A stretch of DNA of 64,000 nt from Hanleya hanleyi (lineage: Eukaryota > Mollusca > Polyplacophora > Lepidopleurida > Hanleyidae), in NCBI GenBank assembly GCA_036873755.1, contig JAVTVY010019630.1:1-64000 (forward strand), written 5' to 3'. Positions 23,086 to 34,223 of this stretch are shown here, piece after piece. Each line of letters begins with the position of its first letter. Position 1 is the first letter of the stretch. The notes beneath the pieces were generated by a model. The model saw only the letters and a list, made by a program, of their open reading frames with translations. It had not been told where the DNA came from and searched no databases. The translations under genes and the position numbers were made by a program.

Positions 23086-24600
23086 CCGACCCGCCGGCAG
23101 ACGGATCTGTGTACCAAATTTCAGAAAGATCAATGAAATATTTCCTGAGAATTCACGGTAACAATGTTTCAAGGGGAAATTCAAGATGGCCGCCTTCTGG
23201 CCATATTGGATTTTGGAATCGGACCCAAAAAGGTTTCTTGCACAACTAGACCATAAGGGGAACCTGTGTACCAAATTTCAGAAAGATCCATGAAGTACTT
23301 CCTGAGCAATCACGATAACAAATTTGCATGGGAAAATCCAAGATGGCCGCCTGTTGGCGATATTGAATTTTCGAATCAGACCAGAAAAGGTATCTTGCAC
23401 AACTAGACGACAAGGTGAACCTGTGTACCAAATTTAACAACGATCCATGCAGTAGTTCCCGAGAAATCGCAATAACAAAGTTTCATGGGGAAATCCAAGA
23501 TGGCCGCCTGATGGACATATTGGATTTTAGAATCGGTCCAGAAAAGGTATGTTGCACAATTGAACCTGTGTATCAAATTTGAGAAGATCCAGGCAGTACT
23601 TCCTGAGAAATCATGATAAAAAACTTTCATGGGGAAGTCTAAGATGGCTGCCTGGTGATCATATTGGATTTTCGATTCGGACCGAAAAAGGCATCTTGCA
23701 TATTGAGACCCTAAGGGGAACCTGTGTACCAAAATTGAGAAAGATCCATGCAGTAGTTCCTGAGAAATGACAATAAAGTTTCATGGGGAAATCCAAGATG
23801 GCTGCCTGGTGGCCATACTGGAGTTTCAAATCGTACCAGGAAAGGTATCTTGCACAACTAGATCCCAAGGGGAACCTGTGTACGAAATTTGAGAAAGATC
23901 CATGCAGTAGTTCCCGAGAAATCGCGATAACAAGATTTCATGGGGAAATCCAATATGGCTGCCTGGTGGTCACATTGGTTTTTCGAATCGGACCGAAAAA
24001 AGTATCTTGCACAACTAGACCCCAAGGGGAACCTGTGCACCAAATTTTAGAAAGATCCATACAGTACTTCCTGAGAAATGACGATAATAAAGTTTCATGG
24101 GGAAATCCAAGATGGCTGCCTGGTGGCCATATTGGATTTTCGAATCGGACCAGAAGAGGTATCTTGCACAACTAGACTCCCAAGGGGAACCTATGTACCA
24201 AATTTGAGAAAGATCCACGTAGTAGTTCCTGAGAAATTGCAATAACAAGGTTTCAAAGGGAAATCCAAGATGGCTGCCTGGTGGCCATATTGGATTTTCG
24301 AATTGGACCAAAAATGGTATCTTGCACAACTAGACTCCCAAGGGAACCTGTGTACCAAATTTTGAGAAAGATCCATGCAGTAGTTTCTCAGAAATCGCGA
24401 TAACAAGGTTTCATGGGGGGAATCCAAGATGGCTGCCTGGTGGCCATATTGGATTTTCGAATCGGACCAGAAAATGTATCTTGCACAACTAGACCCCAAG
24501 GGGAGCCTGTGTACCAAATTTGAGAAAGATCCATGCAGTAGTTCCTGAGAAATCGCGATAACAAGGTTTCATGGGCAAATCCAAGATGGCTGCCTGGTGT
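23086..24600. repeat. 158-bp tandem satellite, about 9.5 units
   Basis: The landmark CCAAGATGGCTGCCTGGTGG recurs with a 157-159 bp period (for example ending near 24120, 24278, 24437, 24594). Each unit also has GAAAGATCCATGCAGTAGTT and TATCTTGCACAACTAGAC. Left units are more diverged than right ones. Open frames on both strands across it (VHRFPLGSSCARYLF-type) are repeat artefacts. Confidence 0.95.
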
Positions 24601-24769
24601 TACTTGTACTACATGTAAGTCACAATCTGCAAGATGAATATCAAAAGGCAATTAATGAATTATCATAAAACTTGATCAACACTGATAAAATATATATTAC
24701 TGTATCCTATCAGTTGACATCAAAACTGAGGAATCACCTACTTAACTTGCTCAACAAGGGTTATGTGTA

Positions 24770-26100
24770 ACCCGGCAGCTCGCCTTTTGGGTATTCAATA
24801 ACATGCAGCTTCACATAAAGATCGAGCCCTTCAGGTTGCACATCACTGGCAATGACAATACATATTGCAATAAAAATTTGACTTCTTTGTCAGTGATGCT
24901 GAAGTTGGATTGAAACATGAACTATATTATAAAACTTGAAATAAAGATTACCTTTTTTTCCAAAAGTAAGCTTATACATGTCATTATGAATACATGTACA
25001 ATTGAAATTTTGTCTGAGATGTGGGTGTAAAATGCCTGGACAAATATGGTTCGTGCAAAAGCTTGAGGTTAAATCATGATGAAGAATGGGATTCGATACC
25101 AAAATTGAAGGAAATGGTGTTCTTCATTAAAATTACAAACCACCAGGGGTTAATATTTAATATTGTACTTCTGAAATGAAATAATGTCATTAAACTATTA
25201 GTAATTACTATAAAGGAATATATTGTAGTTGATTTGACGTGTTTGTGTATATGTAACAGGTCGGTGTAAGAATGCATTGTTGAGGCTTTTGTTGACGCTT
25301 TTGTGCAGCTGAAAAGGGTCACGTCTAGATGCATTGTTGAGCTCAGACAGGCTATTGTAGGCTCTGTCTTGTGCGTTCTTACACCAAGTATAAACCTACA
25401 ATGTACACTGCATCTCCTACCTAATAGGTTAGTATCACATATAAGAGATATATGCAGCTTCGCAAAAAGGTCGAGCCCTTAAGGATGGCACATCATTTGA
25501 GGTTGCACATCATTGGCAATGCGCATCATTTAAAATAATAAATTTATTAAGAAATATGATTTCTATATATAGAGGTTGGATTGAAGGAGGAACTATATTA
25601 TATGTGAACAAACAAAGCTAATAACAGTGCAACAGTTGGACTAAATCTATCATTTCCAACACTTGCACTGTGGTAAACCTTCACATTTGTATGCAAATAA
25701 AAGAATGCAATGACAACTGTCCAATCATACTGTAATGCTCGATAATAATGTGCACGGGTAAAGACTGAGCTCACAAACTGATTCAAACTCACTTTTAATT
25801 AATATAGTAAGTTAAATGTGTGGACACAGATATGGTTGTACAAAAGCTTCAGGGTCAACGAGAATTTGATAACAAAATTTTAGGAAATGGCGTCCTTCAT
25901 TTAAGGCGACACGAAATTAAAAAGTAACAGGGGTTCGGGAATCCCCCGCCAGTTATTTTGATATTGTACTTCTGAAATAAAATAATGTCAAAAACTATTA
26001 GTAAATACTATAAAGGAATATACTGTATGTGATTTGGTATGTATGACTGTATATACAATGTACACTGCATCTCATGCCTAATAAGAAGTCAAAATTATTC
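24770..26100. repeat. Diverged direct duplication of about 650 bp
   Basis: The blocks 24790-25420 and 25455-26090 share a series of colinear segments: GATCGAGCCCTT versus GGTCGAGCCCTT, AAAAGCTT plus GGAAATGG, TATTGTACTTCTGAAAT, ACTATAAAGGAATATA and ACAATGTACACTGCATCTC. Unequal gaps separate them. Probably an old tandem copy of a non-autonomous transposon; CTCGCC..GGCGAGC palindromic ends appear near 26230-26255. No gene is visible. Confidence 0.6.
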
Positions 26101-26484
26101 TAAGTCCAGCCTAAACAACAAAGATCAACCCAGAAAACTTTCTAAGTCCAGCCTAAACATAAAAGTCTAACCGGACACCAACACCGACACCGACACCAAC
26201 ACCGCCACTTTCCCCCTCTCTCTCCCAATACCTCGCCTACTTCGTATACGGCGAGCTAAAAATCAAATCAGAATAGTAGAAATAATTATAGACATGACAC
26301 ACCTCCATTTTTTCCCCGAGATATGGAAATGCCAGCAGTTAACAGACCAGGCTGTTAAGGAAACATGGGGTTATCGGACAATACGCACGAAAAGGACGAA
26401 TAGCCGATCACACTATTCAACATTTTCAATGGATTCATAACTACTTCAAATTTCATTCCTGACGATATTCAAAAATGGATTACA

Positions 26485-27350
26485 GAGACATCACATGCCC
26501 TCAAATCAAGAGTTTTGGGGGATGTGGATGGTGGTATTACAGTGCAGTGTCGAAATATGGGTCTCTATATATGTATATAACCCCATGCTTTATATAAAAA
26601 ATACACAAGTTCATACAGTTAGACCATGATTCGCAGTTCATTAGTCGAGGGAACCAGCAATTATTTCCTCAGATATGGAAATCTGTATTTTTTTTTTAAT
26701 AGAGTACTTTGAACTCCAAACTCTGTATAGCAAGAGAGAATGCCATGCTCTATATCTTTGCATATTCATATCCCAAATCTGATGCAAGGTGGCGCTGCTA
26801 GGGGCGCTGTTATGAGTCGCTGAATGACTGATCCCGAATAACGAACTGCGAACCGCGGTCTAACTTTATATGAACGTAAAATACACCAAATGCACTTTGG
26901 TTGAAACGAGAAATAAACGGTTTACATGTACCTCCAAACAAAATACATCAGCATATTCTACAATTGTCACTCTATATATTTCCGTCGTCAAATTAGTTAA
27001 TCTGTGCAATTTTATACCTATGCCGAGCGATTCAAAATCCAACCGGACTGTCCATTCAAGTCGGCACATCGAGATGATGGTGTGCTTCTTTCTCAATTTT
27101 GTTCGGTCAGTCGTGACACGCCTCCGGCAAGAGAGATCACACACTGATCAGCTGTCCAATCAGAATTGAGAAAGAAGGGGACCATCATCTCATTGTGCCA
27201 TTTATTTCTCGTTTCACCCAAAGTGCGTTTCAGACCTTCGTGTATTTTTATATAAAGCATGGAGTTATATATAGAGACCCCATATTTTACACTTCACCCT
27301 AATACCATCGTCCACACCCCTAAAAACACTTTGAGAGCCTGTGAGACACA
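26485..27350. mobile_element. Inverted-repeat (foldback) MITE, host of a nested insertion
   Basis: The left arm (26485-26606 and 26878-26920) is repeated inverted at about 27195-27350. Shared blocks include GGGTCTCTATATAT, CCATGCTTTATATAAAAA and AAACGAGAAATAAA. The left arm is interrupted by the element at 26607-26877. The interior shows no convincing gene. Confidence 0.75.
26607..26877. mobile_element. 271-bp MITE with 9-bp target duplication AAAATACAC
   Basis: The element is flanked by AAAATACAC at 26598-26606 and 26878-26886. Its ends are inverted repeats: GTTCATACAGTTAGACC at the left and GGTCTAACTTTATATGAAC at the right, with TTCGCAGTTCATTA and its complement further in. A 9-bp duplication is typical of Mutator-like elements; this superfamily call is inference. 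Confidence 0.75.
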
Positions 27351-27406
27351 CTGATAAGTTCTTCGCGGTTATCAAACCGGCCCACTGTAGCGTTGGGCAT
27401 TGTAGA

Positions 27407-27851
27407 TACTGTCTCTCCTAGATAATATATCGGAGATGTTTTTGGCAATATTTCGGAGACAATTTATCGGACGATATTGAAACTTCACACAGTAGATAAA
27501 CTAAAAAGTACTATTTTTTTCCAAAGTATCGCGAGAATCCTTCCAGTAGTTCTCAATAAATCTCGAAAACAAATATTAGACTTGTTGGGAGATTTGTGCG
27601 TTATGTTTTGTAGTCATGACGTCAAGCATGCACGTTATAACATTGGCAGATCAACATCATCGTGGACCCAAACAAACATGGTAGATATATTTAATCTTCG
27701 TCAATTCTCAACAGATCCCGATTTTAATAAGATACGGGGAAAAAATTGTATTTTTTAGTTGTGTGAAGTTTCAATGTTGTACGATAAATTCAAAATTGTT
27801 TCCGAAATATTGACGAAAACGTCTCTGATATATTATCTGGGACAGACAGTA
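27407..27851. mobile_element. 445-bp MITE with long terminal inverted repeats
   Basis: The left arm from 27407 (TACTGTCTCTCC, AGATAATATATC, CAATATTTCGGAGACAAT, GAAACTTCACAC) is repeated inverted down to 27851 (ending GACAGACAGTA). Arms are about 85-90 bp with scattered mismatches. No clear target duplication was found. Confidence 0.75.
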
Positions 27852-27910
27852 CATAAGTTTCTTCACCTACACCAACAACAACTTCACCTAGTTATAGATA
27901 CTTACCGGTA

Positions 27911-28005
27911 CTGTTGTTGTTGTTTATCTGTAAATCCACTCTTACTTGCAAATCGTTGCCTGGTAATTCATGTATTTGTTGTTGTTGTTGTTGTTGTTGT
28001 TGTTA
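27911..28005. repeat. (TTG)n microsatellite
   Basis: Two runs of TTG/GTT repeats, about 27911-27928 and 27977-28005. The frame 27759-28082 that crosses them (poly-Val/Leu) is an artefact. Confidence 0.9.
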
Positions 28006-28009
28006 CGTT

Positions 28010-29195
28010 GTTGCTGTTTGTCCAAACAACATTTGTCATTTCTCTCTTCTTCACTTTTGTCGTGATACTACGGTATCAATAATGCCTTGTAATCCTACAT
28101 CTCAGCGACCGTACATTAAGAATTTGTGAACAAACGCAACTTGGCTGGTTCGAACACAAGAATATAAACTTTTCTGAATACACGGAGTGCCACGTTGGCA
28201 TCAAAACTTGACAAAATTTACCGGTAGCCTAGTTCCCTAGCAAGGTTGTGTATGTAAGTAATGTAACATTAATTTAGGGTACCAGGCACAGCGACTCCAA
28301 ACAAAAGATCGGCTGTTCTGTCAATTACGGTGTCGTAATAGCCACCCCCGCAACTGGTTTTTTTTTAACCCACTGAGGTCTAGCAGTCCAAAATCTCAAC
28401 TGATACTTGAGATAAATTTCTACAGCTTGGCGAATTAAAAGATAGCACATCTGTTTAAATTATGTGCTAAAATGGGAGATGAACTATTCTTCGCGGGATG
28501 TTTTTTTGAAATTTGCTTCTGTGTTAAACTTAGGCTTTTCAGAGGGAGGAAAATCCCCCAGTGACGTTATTCTACTAACACAATTCTCTCTCCACTGGAA
28601 TTCTCGAAGGTTTGTCAACTGAGTCTAGATATAGTTGTTATGAGAATTAATTTAAAAAAAATTAAATCGCTGTTAATTAATTGTAAATCAATGTATGAAA
28701 GAAAACTAAAACTGTGATTCTTAGGTTTTGCCCTGCTTGAATGGAAATGACTCGAGTCAAAGCTGAGAGACAAAAATGTAGGAAAAGTAAAAAAAAAAAT
28801 AAAAAGTTAAAAAAAATAAAAATAATAATAATAAAAAAGTAGAAGGAAAAAAGAAGAAAATCATAATTTATTAAAATATATATGTAGGCATCTACCACCA
28901 AGTATCCCTCAAGCCAGGGAATATGTTCCTTATGAGTCGTGTTTCATGAAAGTGTCCCAGATAAAGGTGGACAATAGTCTGTCTGGGTACAAGAATGAGT
29001 CTGGAAGAAAGGTTTTCAATACGGTTACCGGTACCGTATATAAAAGCAGAAACAATATATCCTTACACGAAAGACCGACCTCTGTTTACACATGTTTTCT
29101 TTGCAAGCTGGGAGTCGAACCTGTCAAAATGTACAATATTTGTCAAGATAATGTCCAGCGGTACAAATGTTAATGTTAAGAAATGCATCTCACGT
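28010..29195. other. Gene-poor stretch
   Basis: Contains an A-rich tract (about 28785-28865). No gene is recognised. Confidence 0.5.
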
Positions 29196-29214
29196 TCAAT
29201 TTGTTGAAAATTAA

Positions 29215-29445
29215 CAGGTTGATAAGGTATAAGAAGGCCATAGATTTGGCTAGAATAAATGTTTAAGTCTAGGAGGTACCAACAAGGTACACCCCAAGTT
29301 GTAGAATTAACCAAGTTCATAAGGTACCAAGAAGGTACAGGGCTTTGGCTTGAACAAAATTTCAAGTCTGAGAGGTACCATCAAGGTACAGTTCAATTTG
29401 ATGAAAACTAAGCTAAGTTGATAAAGCACCATGGAGGTACTGGTA
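29215..29445. repeat. AAGGTAC short-repeat cluster (copy B)
   Basis: Six or more AAGGTAC or GAGGTACC units within 230 bp, for example CAACAAGGTAC, GTACCAAGAAGGTAC and CCATCAAGGTAC. Comparable to 21297-21735. Confidence 0.55.
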
Positions 29446-29529
29446 CAGAGTCGCCTGTACGTTAACATCATAAAGACTAACGTGCATAATAAACCCGCCC
29501 ATCCAAAGTAGTTCGTACATTTAACCATC

Positions 29530-32500
29530 ATGGCGGAAAATTTGAGATCCTCATAAATTCGTCGTCAGCATTCCAAACGTCGTTATTTGACCGATTCGGA
29601 TAACCCGTCTATCCCAAAGACATCGAGAAGACAATGGCTCGCGACCGAGGTTACGCCATTCCAAGAAACCATATCCTCAATTTCTACAAGTAATGAAACT
29701 GGCAAAGATCTTGACAACCATGTGTTTTATGCTGAAAGTGAAACAACAACAACACCAGCTGAGGCCGTTATGCGGATATCGTTGTTAGGCCTGTGGAGTT
29801 CGATGGCGATGCAGACGAAGACCCCAGTCTTTATAGATACGAGGAGACGGACGTTCCTGTCAGAATTCCGAGTTCCACTGAGTTCCACTGGTACGTATAA
29901 ATTATAGATATTGATTAATATTGATCAGTAATTAATTGGCTGATCTAGATTTATCGGTTATAATAGACATCATTATGAAATCATTTCACTAACAGCATTG
30001 AAGATGGAAAAGAGGGGTACGTACCGTAGGTCACGTTGGAGAGGGGGGGGGGCTATATGCTGGTGGAAGAGATATAAGAGAATTAAATGTTACAACCTCG
30101 CGTTCAGAGACGGGGGGGTGGGCGGGCGGTGTTGTCATATCCCACACCGACCTACCCATGTCACAGGGAGGAAGAGGGCTGGGGTGGCATCATGGGGATG
30201 GATATGAAAGCTATACTGGGGGGGGGGGGTTGTTTTAACATTTAAGGAGAGTGATCACTCTTGCTCTCAAACAATCATTTTTGTTCTGCTTCAGAGCTTT
30301 TCATTATTCTGTTAGAAATGCGATGTCGAGTTATATTGGAGAGAGTAAATCTGGGTTATTGGATTAAAAATTTATTCTTTCTAATACGAATAACACCAAG
30401 TCATGTACTCTTATGCAAAACATGATGCCCCTTTTTTGTTTTTAAAGTTTGATTTAATATTTGTTGAGAAATTGTTGTTGAATTGTTCAGCCTACATGTA
30501 TAGGATGTGACTTTAATTTCTCTATCTTCAATGTTTTCCAGGGGAATACTACATCTTATGATGAATTTTACTTCTCATTGGAGATGGAAGGGGAAGTTGC
30601 AGACCAGTCTGAAGATGAAACTACAGACTTTGAGGTATCTATCACAGATAAATCAGGGTGCAAAATAGCCCGTTGACTGGTTGCCCGGGGCAACCTAAAT
30701 TCTACCCGAATTGCAATGCATTTGGATGTGTTGGTTGCCTGTGCTTGCCGATGGACAACTACAATTTGTTAATCTATCTCACACCCTGTAAATACAATTG
30801 TCCGTTTAATAGTGTATGTGTTCCATATTCATATAGCTACCTGCCTGAATATTTTCCCCAATAGAACAAGTTTTGGTTTGTATTTTTTTTGCTTCAAATT
30901 TTTATGCTTTTCAAAAGAATTTTGAGAAATCCCATACAGTGAAATACAGCTGTGTGCTTTGCTAAATTCTGTGTCTGGAGAATTGGAATCAGCATCACAT
31001 TTTGGAAAATGACGTGTGCTATCAAATCAAATAGGTAATCTGTGATACGAACTGTGTAGTTTAATCACTTCTAATCATTGTCACTGTTCTTTATTCCTCA
31101 TCAGCAGGCTGGTGCGATAAATGACCAAGCGAATGATACAACCTTTGAGGGCAATACCCATGAGCCAGATATCCCAAATGCTGATGAACCTATCCAGGAG
31201 GGTTCTGATATCACCAAAGGATAAGCTGTAGTAACGCTGATCGCGTTTATCCTGCGACATCATTTAGCTGGTTCCGCAGTAGAGGACCTGCTGGATATTT
31301 TAAATATTCTTTCACCTGGATCTTTGTCGCCCTCTAAATTTCTTTTAACTAAAGGAATTATGGTACAGGATGAATATTTTGATGCTCATCTTTTTTGTCC
31401 TGTTTGTGATATATACCTGGGAAAATATTCTGAGTGTGAAAACCTGGATAGTTGCCAGTCTTGTAATGTTACCTTGGACCGTGGGAGATGCTTGAAAGAT
31501 GGACACTTCTTACTTTACATACCTATTGCCAGTCAGCTGCGAGAACTGTTGAAGAGACACACTCTCATCAAGAAATCTGATGTAGTGTGGCAGGATGACC
31601 TAGTCGGTGCATTTAGTGGAAGGATGATGAAGAGATATTTTCGTAGGGGAGAGATTACAGATGATGATATAACTTTAACGTGGAACTGTGATGGAGCCCC
31701 TGTATTCCGATCATCAAAGAGGTCTGTCTGGCCATTGCAGGCATGTATCAATGAAATTCCAATAAATTGTAAAGAAAACTGCCTGTTAATTGGTTTATGG
31801 TTCGCGAAACAAAAACCATGGTCACAATGTTACCTGATGCCATTTGTGGATGATCTGAAACACCTTGGCACAGTAGGTATGGATTGGATGAATAACACAC
31901 ACGAGTCATGCGACTCGTGCGCTCGACCGATGTTTCGAAACACCACGCAGTTCAATGGACAGTATGGCTGTGACTGGTGCCTACAAGAAGGCGAGGTCAT
32001 AGAACGAGGTGATGGCTCTTCACGAATATATCCACTTCTGGCTGATAATGCAGAGAAAAGAAACTTAGTAGATTTCATGAATGATGCTTTAGAAAGTAGT
32101 GTAACTAATCCAGTAAATGGTGTAAGAGGGGTTAGCCCATTGCGGTTAGCCCATTACCACTTTTCAATATAGTTAGAGGATTTGTACCAGACTACCTACA
32201 TTGTGTTTTGTTAGGGGTTGTTAGAACGTTCACTGGTCTCTGGTTTGATTCTCGTAATCATCAGAAACCTTGGTACTTGGGTCAAAGTGCATCTGAGATC
32301 AGTCATAGACTGACTAATATGAAGCCACCTAGCAGTATATCGAGATTGCCCAGAAGCCTTTCAGAGAGAAAATATTGGAAAGGATCAGAGTGGAAATCCT
32401 TTTTATTGTATTATTCACTGATTGTTCTGCATGGCACATTACCACAGCAGTTTTTTAGTCACTGGTTCCTTCTAGTATTCTCTATTAATATACTACTACA

Positions 32501-32621
32501 AGACAGAATTAGTCTAACTGATGTTGACTTGGCTGAATGTGCGCTCAAAAATTTTTTAGAATCTTTTAAAAGTTCTATAAGACAACATAGTTCTATAGAA
32601 CTTCCTATGAATGTTCTATAG
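29530..32621 (+). pseudogene. EnSpm/CACTA transposase (Transposase_21 type), broken
   Basis: Pieces in order. Exon 1 is about 29530-29890 from ATGGCGGAAAAT, with a basic HSKRRYLTDSDNP segment, an in-frame TAA at 29554 and a frameshift near 29790; its donor is about GTACGT. Exon 2 is about 30541-30633 (acidic, DEFYFSLEMEGEVADQSEDE), between CCAG and GTATCT. Exon 3 runs from about 31109 and reads through an in-frame TAA at 31222. Its main part, 31324-32172, has CPVC and CQSC zinc-type pairs, the hallmark WNCDGAPVFRSSKRSVWPLQ, LIGLWFA and CDWCLQEG. Another frame (about 32170-32540) continues with DYLHCVLLGVVR, SERKYWKGSEWKSFLLYYSL and VDLAECALKNFL. At least four lesions make it inactive. These motifs are characteristic of CACTA transposases in animals and plants. 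Confidence 0.8.
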
Positions 32622-32716
32622 AACACTGCAAAAGTTCTGTAGGACAATGGAGTTCTATAGAGAGTTCTATAGAGTTCTATAGAATTATCAAGAGTTCTAT
32701 AGAAATTCTATAGGAC
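32569..32716. repeat. TTCTATAGAA palindrome array (subterminal repeat, copy B)
   Basis: About ten copies of TTCTATAGAA or a one-base variant in 150 bp directly inside the CACTA terminus; the counterpart of 16077-16295. Confidence 0.85.
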
Positions 32717-32734
32717 ATTTTTTGCAGGGTAGTG

Positions 32735-33929
32735 AGAAAATGACGTCACTATGACGCCCTCGATGCTTCCCTCTTGATTTTGGTATTTTTGCTAGAGCTT
32801 GATTCAATGGTATAGTGCGGTAGGTGTCAGCTCCCTAGTCTTAGGGATGACAAAAATAAAAATACTTAGGGGACCGGAATCATCCCGGTCCCCAGACTGG
32901 AGTACACCCCAAATCGCTAAGGCCCATAGGGTAAATACACAAGCTATTGCAGTGTATATAATATAGTCATTCTCACTGCATCTCTCAAGTTGTATAGACG
33001 GTGGTTACAATGGGCATCCCTTTACTATTTCGGTCGGATTCGGGAAACGGTTTGATAGCAGATTTGGAGCTAATGTCTCTGCAATTCGTCTTCAAACACC
33101 AACGGACGATTGCATTTTCCACTCGCGCGGATTACGTGACCTGCGTACTATAAACCTTTTCCTGTCAGTCAATGTTTGCATCAAGGTTTGAAGACGGATC
33201 AAGGAAACCTATTTGTTACGGCTATCAAACTTTACACGATGAAAATAGGGGAAGAACATTGAGAAAGGGTTGTTTTGTTGGCGAAGAGAGGCATACGGCC
33301 CACACAGTGTGGATTCGGACTGTAATTGATTATAGATAAAGCAAGGCATATGGTAGTGACGAAAGGAACGAAAGCATGAACTTTGGCTAATAAAAGGTCG
33401 GGTACTAAATCACAGAGCTAACCATAGGGGGTCACTTGTTCGAATCCCGCTCTAGACTCCAGGAATTGTTTGCACTAGAATCGGCACTAGAATCGGCGCT
33501 ATACTAAGATAATGTAATCCCAAAACAACGAAAATACTGTTTAGGATACAACTATTTGTTTATAGAAAGATTGTTGAGCTGGTTATATATAGCGGGTACT
33601 AGTATACGATGCTTTTATTCAAGATTGTCACGTGTACAGTATACACGTAGATCTGTTTTGCAGTTTAGTTTCTAAAAAAGTTATTCACCTTGCATGTGTG
33701 ATGCAAATATTCGAAAACATGCCAGAACTATGAATTAGAAATATAGCTATGTAATGCTCTAAAAGTGTTCATCATACTATTATTATTATTTTAATATAAA
33801 TCATGTGATTACGAGACGATAAAACATATTACAATAGTTGTCCGAGTATATATCAAAGAATATTATTTCCGAACGACAACACCGGACAAGTACATGTATT
33901 GTATCGGCCAATGCCAAATTTCGGCTTGT
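32735..33929. other. Gene-poor stretch
   Basis: No coding sequence is recognised. It may contain 5' exons or intron of the zinc-finger pseudogene that follows, but none could be shown. Confidence 0.45.
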
Positions 33930-34206
33930 CTGTCAGTAATATATGGGCAGTACTTGTGTCAGTGATATACCGGCAGTACTTGTGTCAGTGATATACCGGC
34001 AGTGCTTGTGTCAGCGATATACCGGCAGTACTTGTGTCCCGGCAGTACTTGTGTCAGTGATATACCGGCAGTACTTGTGTCAGTAATATACCGGCAGTAC
34101 TTGTGTCAGTGATATACCGGCAATACGTGTGTCAGTGATATACTGGCAATACTTGTGTCAGCGATATACCGGCAATACTTATGTCAGCGATATACCGGCA
34201 ATGCTT
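33930..34206. repeat. 26-bp minisatellite, about 10-11 units
   Basis: The unit CAGTACTTGTGTCAGTGATA continues with TACCGG; later units change to CAATACTT and CAGCGATA. It ends 17 bp before the splice acceptor of the following exon, so it lies in an intron next to the branch region. Confidence 0.95.
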
Positions 34207-34223
34207 TTTTTCTCTTTTTATAG

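Larger units (their letters stand above)
29200..32734 (+). mobile_element. CACTA/EnSpm element with broken transposase (copy B)
   Basis: The right end is GGGTAGTG at 32727-32734, that is CACTACCCTGCAAAAAATG on the minus strand, a textbook CACTA terminus. A palindrome array lies just inside it. The interior encodes a Transposase_21-type protein. The left end was not located precisely; an AAGGTAC-rich zone at 29219-29445 precedes the transposase start and probably lies just inside it. Confidence 0.7.

Noticed and set aside
23068..24651. Overlapping minus-strand frames such as MVHRFPLGSSCARYLF
   Set aside because: Each is a translation of the 158-bp satellite; the frames repeat with the unit and break at random.
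27759..28082. 107-codon frame with poly-valine and leucine
   Set aside because: Runs through the (TTG)n microsatellite and the arm of a MITE; no coding signal outside the repeat.
33400..33475. tRNA-like segment with TTGTTCGAATCCCGC
   Set aside because: Only the box-B half is convincing; no matching box A or acceptor stem was found.
33930..34206. Regular 26-bp repeats as a CRISPR array
   Set aside because: The repeats are directly adjacent with no unique spacers, in an animal genome intron.
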